Positions 61,801 to 64,000 of a DNA stretch of 64,000 bases are shown one piece after another; position 1 is the stretch's first letter, and the number at the start of each line of letters is the position of its first letter. Below the pieces are notes generated by a model. The model was not told where the DNA came from. It was given only the letters and a program-made list of their open reading frames with translations, and searched no databases. The stretch lies in NCBI GenBank assembly GCA_943736015.1, contig OX031062.1:26509462-26573461 (forward strand). Reading direction: 5' to 3'. Origin of the DNA: Tridacna crocea (lineage: Eukaryota > Mollusca > Bivalvia > Cardiida > Cardiidae). The translations under genes and the position numbers were made by a program.

Positions 61801-63219
61801 GAAAAGGAGAAAATGCTGTTTTTTTTTTTCTCCTTTTCCCACAATTTTTTCAAAACGCTTCTACCTCAGGGTCTTAAAAACCAGGGATTGTTTGGTAAAG
61901 GGTTAAGTGAGAAATTTCATTTAATGTAAATTGTTATGCCAAAATGAGGCTTTTTTTCCCTCGGAAAGATTTTTACCAAACAAACTTCTTCTGATTCTTG
62001 TGTTTTTCAATCCCAAATGAGCACATGATACACTTAATTACAAAGATAGTGGATAGATACAGGGCATCATGTCCCTCTTGTCTTGTCTAGTATCTAGTAA
62101 TGAGTTAAATAGAACTATGAATTGACTGCAAGCATATTTAGTGAAGCATAGAGTTCTTTTGTAGATGGTTTTGAACAATCTTAATATTGCTCCAGGTTAG
62201 CTTGTGGTGTTTCTTTATAGTTATTGTAATTAGGTATATAATAAAAGGAATATTGCAATAGTCTGCATTTCTGCGTTGTCAGATCATGTCTCATTGCGTT
62301 TGTAAAGAGGTAATTATTTGATGAGACTGAAGGTCTCATCTGATATGCACCTCTTTACACACGCAACTCAAGATGATCGGACCAAGAAGAAATGCAGACT
62401 ATTGTTATATTCCCTATATACAAAGCAAGTCTGCATATAATTCTGAATCCATAAAAACTATAATAACTGAACTGACCCTTTACCAAAAAATCCCTGGTTT
62501 TCACAACTCTGGGAGGGAAGGATTTTGAAAACATTGCTGGAAACAGAGGCCAGCATTTCTTCCTTTTTCTCACAGTGTTTTCTACCATATCACTAGGCTA
62601 TCAGAGACCTAAAGCACATTTCTAGCATTTCTAAATGTTCACGTCTGTGGATACTCTCAGTTTGGAAGAGCCTAAACTTTGTTTTTTTGGGAAAGGTTTA
62701 AGATGTTGAATGGTCCTTTGGCATCAAGAAAATTTACTGAAAGCAGAAAGTTTCAACCAATGGTATCCTGCACAGGCTGACCTGGGCATATACTTTTTGT
62801 AACTGTGTTAAACCTCCTTTTCACAAAACAAGGCTTGTATATGTTTAACCTTTTACCACACAATGACGAATTTTAATGAGCCTTTTGAAGACATTGTTGG
62901 AAAAGGAGAAAATGCTGGTAATTAGCATTTCCCCTTTCCCACAAAGTTTTCTTCCCTATTAAAGCAAAATAGTACCATTTGAGCCACTTTGAAACTGTTG
63001 TCAACAAATGCTTTCAGTTTGGATTGGTCTAAAATCTTGCCGTGTGGTAAAGTATTGAATTAGATAGCAGTCAAAGAGTTTTTTTTTTTGTCTTACAGAA
63101 GCTCAAAATTATGTTGGTAGCTGTTGGGGTTGAGGTCACACTTTGGGATGGTAAAACCTATGTGAATGATGAAGTACTGACCCTTGAGCAGGGAGTATCC
63201 TATACACATCCATCTATGG
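52727..63219 (+). CDS. Secreted EMI-like/EGF/VWD multidomain protein, 5' part (whole-gene entry)
   Basis: Six phase-compatible exons (52727-52809, 55800-55964, 57038-57099, 59319-59423, 60060-60259, 63099-63219) encode about 245 residues, and the gene continues past the window. Residues 1-27 are a signal peptide (hydrophobic LALWILTLLY). Residues 28-104 are Cys-rich and end in a CCPGWTGP motif typical of EMI-like modules. Residues ~105-138 are one EGF-like module (CDPACQNGGECI...CDCTGTGFVGPHC). From ~139 comes the start of a von Willebrand type D domain (YRTFDGLDYFFHGTCNYILV, then VEVTLWDGKTYVNDE). The order resembles the N-termini of SCO-spondin, otogelin, hemolectin and zonadhesin-like proteins. 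Secretion into mucus, haemolymph or matrix is inferred. A family name would need the missing 3' exons. Confidence 0.85.
53313..53507. mobile_element. Near-perfect 195-bp palindromic element
   Basis: GTATTCACCAATCATTCTTA is mirrored by GAATGGTTGGTGAATAC. The inner 58 bases (53383-53440) are a perfect inverted repeat with a 2-base loop. Other copies at 38594 and 56727. Confidence 0.8.
53687..53840 (-). mobile_element. TTAA MITE lacking the second stem arm
   Basis: TTAACCCATTATCACACAAT through GAAAATGCTGGTAACC, then directly TGTCGTCTGCAAATGC. One complete palindrome arm and the adjacent ~45 bases are gone. Confidence 0.82.
53934..54167 (+). mobile_element. Truncated right repeat of the 49261 family
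   Basis: GCGCATGTCATATTATTCGA and GAGTAAACGTTTATTTCATT correspond to 51391-51630 with an internal deletion. Confidence 0.5.
54172..54916. mobile_element. Smaller relative of the 49261 element
   Basis: Ends CATCTCCCGCTAGATGGCAT and ATGCCATCTAGCGTGAGATA are inverted. Inside, a ~150-190-bp segment is duplicated in direct order: 54504-54690 and 54699-54850 share ATTTTCTCCGATGC-like text, GAATATGACATG and TTTTGAAAAGTAGTCCAGTT. Confidence 0.6.
54972..55178 (-). mobile_element. TTAA MITE with shortened stem tip
   Basis: TTAACCCTTTATCA to GGTAAAGGGTTAA; the stem tip lost ~10 bases on the left only (GGAGAAAAACCAGCATTTTC). Confidence 0.83.
55521..55749 (+). mobile_element. TTAA MITE, subfamily C, 51 bp before exon 2 of the EGF/VWD gene
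   Basis: TTTACCCCTTTCCCGAACGG to GGGAAAGAGTTAA; centre GCCGGTTACTAGC. Sister of the copy at 32867. Confidence 0.84.
55800..55964 (+). CDS. EGF/VWD gene exon 2: Cys-rich N-terminal segment
   Basis: 165 nt between ATCTTACAG and GTACTT. It encodes DVCGDKDGTFEQKIINCSDI and a polar helix ending in ECGIER, with three cysteines. It lies 51 bases after a subfamily-C MITE. Confidence 0.72.
56005..56177 (-). mobile_element. Decayed TTAA MITE
   Basis: GGAAAACATTGTGCAAAAAG, CAGTAACGTGCATTTTCTC and TTGTTTTGTCTGCAAC. Confidence 0.5.
56440..56720 (-). mobile_element. Diverged tRNA-SINE, third type
   Basis: GTATGGTGTTTTACAATGCT, CAGCAAGTGCACCTATCCAT and GAAGTGAACCAATGACCCC follow the order of the SINE at 37135. 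Confidence 0.5.
56727..56928. mobile_element. Palindromic element, CACCAATCATTCT family
   Basis: CTCACCAACCATTCTTACGA mirrored by GGAATGGTTGGGGAATATG; AAGTAACACAACCTCTGATT mirrored around AAACCATTCACTTTAGCC. Confidence 0.65.
57038..57099 (+). CDS. EGF/VWD gene exon 3: CCPGWTGP motif
   Basis: A 62-nt exon encoding ESVALCCPGWTGPIDEGCPE, the characteristic CCxGWxG...C ending of EMI-type modules. Acceptor ATTTCAG, phases 2 in and 1 out. Confidence 0.78.
57124..57205 (+). mobile_element. TTAA MITE, long-arm fragment
   Basis: ATCTAACTTTTTGCCGAACA and GAAAGAATTTGCAGATGACA, then lost. Confidence 0.4.
57324..57832. mobile_element. Foldback-like array of ACGATAGTACGATGACGA units
   Basis: The left arm (57324-57672) has ~19 direct copies of ACGATAGTACGATGA(C/T)GA variants. 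The right arm (57673-57815) carries the same units inverted. AAGGCGAT occurs just outside both sides (57316-57323, 57833-57840), a possible 8-bp target duplication. Confidence 0.6.
57841..58597. other. Intron of the EGF/VWD gene, no feature seen
   Basis: No repeat or exon recognised between the array and the next MITE. Confidence 0.4.
58598..58826 (-). mobile_element. TTAA MITE, full length
   Basis: TTAACCCATTACCACACAAC to GTAGTAAAGAGTTAA; stem perfect at the tip (GGTAACC). Confidence 0.87.
59319..59423 (+). CDS. EGF/VWD gene exon 4: EGF-like module
   Basis: One exon carries one module, with symmetrical phase 1 at both ends: CDPACQNGGECIAPYDCDC, then GFVGPHC. Six cysteines lie in EGF spacing. 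No calcium-binding DxDE start is seen. Confidence 0.9.
59500..59548. repeat. (GA)n then (CAGA)n microsatellite
   Basis: GAGAGAGAGAGAGATACAGA followed by seven CAGA units. Confidence 0.9.
59831..59892. repeat. Perfect 62-bp inverted repeat
   Basis: Two 30-base arms (AGTATTGACCTGGGACTATG... and mirror) match without mismatch around a 2-base GA loop. Confidence 0.9.
60060..60259 (+). CDS. EGF/VWD gene exon 5: start of VWD domain
   Basis: A 200-nt exon encoding RTFDGLDYFFHGTCNYILVE and WNIVVEHVDCDEYDTCKK. Thr-Phe-Asp-Gly followed by a GxCxY-like strand is the opening signature of the von Willebrand D fold. Phase 0 out. Confidence 0.9.
60448..60610 (-). mobile_element. Decayed TTAA MITE
   Basis: GTAGAAAATGCCCATGG, CCTGTAACCAACATTTTC and GCAACAATGTTAAAATAC are faintly in order. 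Confidence 0.3.
60680..61080 (+). repeat. Degraded tandem-core repeat
   Basis: CCATGGCAACAAAACTGAAA and GACCTCTACCTTGCATCTTC boxes resemble the elements at 13012 and 30130. Confidence 0.35.
61230..61510 (+). repeat. GC-richer repeat with GGTCCGGCCA boxes
   Basis: Three TTGGTCCGGCCA occurrences plus GGGGGTCTGCATGCTCCCCT (itself a small palindrome). Unlike its surroundings, so probably inserted; not assigned to a class. Confidence 0.4.
61683..61906 (+). mobile_element. TTAA MITE with stem tip replaced by T tract
   Basis: TTGACTCTTTCCCA to GGTAAAGGGTTAA; after GAAAATGCTG a T12 run replaces the tip and the next part of the second arm. Confidence 0.84.
62260..62400. repeat. Inverted repeat around GATGAGACT
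   Basis: AATAGTCTGCATTTCTGC and GCAGACTATTG frame TTTGTAAAGAGGT and ACCTCTTTACAC; imperfect arms of ~60 bases. Confidence 0.55.
62472..62701 (-). mobile_element. TTAA MITE, diverged
   Basis: CTGACCCTTTACCA to GGGAAAGGTTTAA; stem tip eroded (GAAACAGAGGCCAGCATTTC). Confidence 0.7.
62845..63058 (-). mobile_element. TTAA MITE, 41 bp before exon 6 of the EGF/VWD gene
   Basis: TTAACCTTTTACCACACAAT to GTGTGGTAAAGTATTGA; centre GGTAATTAGC; outer arm shortened. Confidence 0.78.
63099..63219 (+). CDS. EGF/VWD gene exon 6: VWD strands
   Basis: A 121-nt exon after a long T tract (TTTTTTTTTGTCTTACAG). It encodes VAVGVEVTLWDGKTYVNDEV, alternating beta strands typical of mid-VWD. The donor GTAAAT leaves phase 1, so at least one more exon lies beyond the window. 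Confidence 0.85.
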
Positions 63220-63367
63220 GTAAATTTTTCTCAATTAGATTCAAGCCTTTACCACTCAATCCTGTCTGCATTGAACCCAGGGAATGCGGTTTGAATGCTA
63301 AATTCAGCCAGTCTCTTTGTGAGAATTGATGATAGTCACTGCGACAGGATTTGTTTCTCTTTCACCA

Positions 63368-63608
63368 TTAACCCTTTCCCAAACAATCCCTAGTTTTTAC
63401 GACACTGAGATAGAAGCCTTTTGAAAACATTGTGGGAAAAGGAGAAAATGCTGGTAACCAGCATTTTCTCCTTTTCCCACAATGTTTTCTACCCTTCCAT
63501 AACCAAATCTAAATTTTAATTCAAAATTGTCAGTCACATTTATTTTGTTGTCTGCAATTGCTCTCAGTTTGGACCGGTCTAAAATTTTCTTGTTTGGTAA
63601 AGAGTTAA
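63368..63608 (-). mobile_element. TTAA MITE, full length
   Basis: TTAACCCTTTCCCA to GGTAAAGAGTTAA; perfect stem; a ~12-base insertion (TTTTAATTCAAAATTG) in the long arm. The ends mix the C and A types. Confidence 0.86.
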
Positions 63609-63930
63609 TCATTGTTTTGATGACTACTAGTATTATGTAGGGAAAGCAGCCTCACAGTGGCTTTCGAAGAGTATTATACAGAGTACTGGAAAAGGAAACC
63701 TCCAGAAAAGCATGATTGCCTTACGCCACTCATTATTTTCACATACCTTTCCCTTTTTTGGCAAATATTTCCCCATATTAACCACAAGCTGATGAAATAA
63801 ACTCTATATAATAAGCAAAAGGTTTTGGCCCTGGTCAGCCTGTGTGGACTGCACAGGTTGACCTGGGTTGATGCTTTTTGCAGATGCATTAACTCTTAGG
63901 TAGCAAAGCGGGATTCGCTTAACTTTGGAA

Positions 63931-63998
63931 GACTGTCTAGATTATGATCAGACTTCACAGAATATGCAGTCTGATCTTAGATTTACATTGTCTGATAA
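63931..63998. repeat. GATCAGACTGCAC hairpin at window end
   Basis: GACTGTCTAGATTATGATCA to CATTGTCTGATA around CACAGAATATGC. Confidence 0.6.
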
Positions 63999-64000
63999 GG

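Noticed and set aside
63240..63360. Another tRNA-SINE after exon 6 (GAGAATTGATGATAGTC)
   Set aside because: Only the tail-side 17 bases resemble the SINE at 41008; no A or B box can be placed with confidence.
63..63612. Dozens of open frames encoding near-identical peptides such as ENIVGKGENAG followed by QHFLLFPQCF
   Set aside because: They are translations of the palindromic MITE on either strand and in several frames. The same DNA gives GKGENAG-type text from both strands because it is its own mirror. No start context, splice logic or codon pattern supports a protein family.

Overview
This is nuclear DNA from an animal, most likely a bivalve mollusc. The genes are split by GT-AG introns, the sequence is AT-rich and gene-poor, and the repeats are of bivalve type: tRNA-headed SINEs, elements with tandem ~160-bp cores, and GTAAAGTGTCGTC hairpins. 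A dreissenid-like heterodont is my best guess, but species cannot be settled from this sequence.

Three protein genes are supported. (1) 808-24548, plus strand: the 3' part of a CTTNBP2 (cortactin-binding protein 2) orthologue. Seventeen exons, all phase-compatible, encode ankyrin repeats, the conserved P-loop/NTPase-like C-terminal region and a Ser-rich tail; the 5' exons lie outside the window. (2) 31478-32611, minus strand: a complete, intronless 377-residue intracellular-type serpin with an inhibitory hinge. (3) 52727 to beyond the window end, plus strand: the 5' part of a secreted protein with a signal peptide, a Cys-rich EMI-like module, one EGF-like module and the start of a VWD domain, behind a good TATA plus initiator promoter. 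The three genes show no evident functional link.

Most of the rest is mobile DNA. A single family of ~228-bp elements dominates, with roughly 60 recognisable copies covering about a fifth of the window by hand tally. Each has TTAA at both ends, short C(C/T)C(A/T)TTACCA inverted ends and a ~65-bp central palindrome. The TTAA ends and flush neighbours sharing one TTAA point to piggyBac-type mobilisation of a non-autonomous element (MITE). Subfamilies carry matched changes in both palindrome arms, some copies have two identical arms, and many are broken at the palindrome centre.

Other repeats: two tandem-core elements inside CTTNBP2 introns (10865-12100, 13012-14600); four foldback-like elements whose inverted arms are built from short repeats (2732-3496, 33355-33755, 36707-37858, 57324-57832); tRNA-derived SINEs, one nested in a MITE with a 10-bp target duplication; a 2.5-kb element with ~350-bp inverted repeats (49261-51734) and a relative (54172-54916); and several smaller hairpin families.

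Layout: 1-24.6 kb CTTNBP2 with repeat-filled introns; 24.6-31 kb intergenic; 31.5-32.6 kb serpin; 32.7-52.5 kb gene-free repeat zone; 52.55-64 kb secreted EGF/VWD gene, incomplete at its 3' end.
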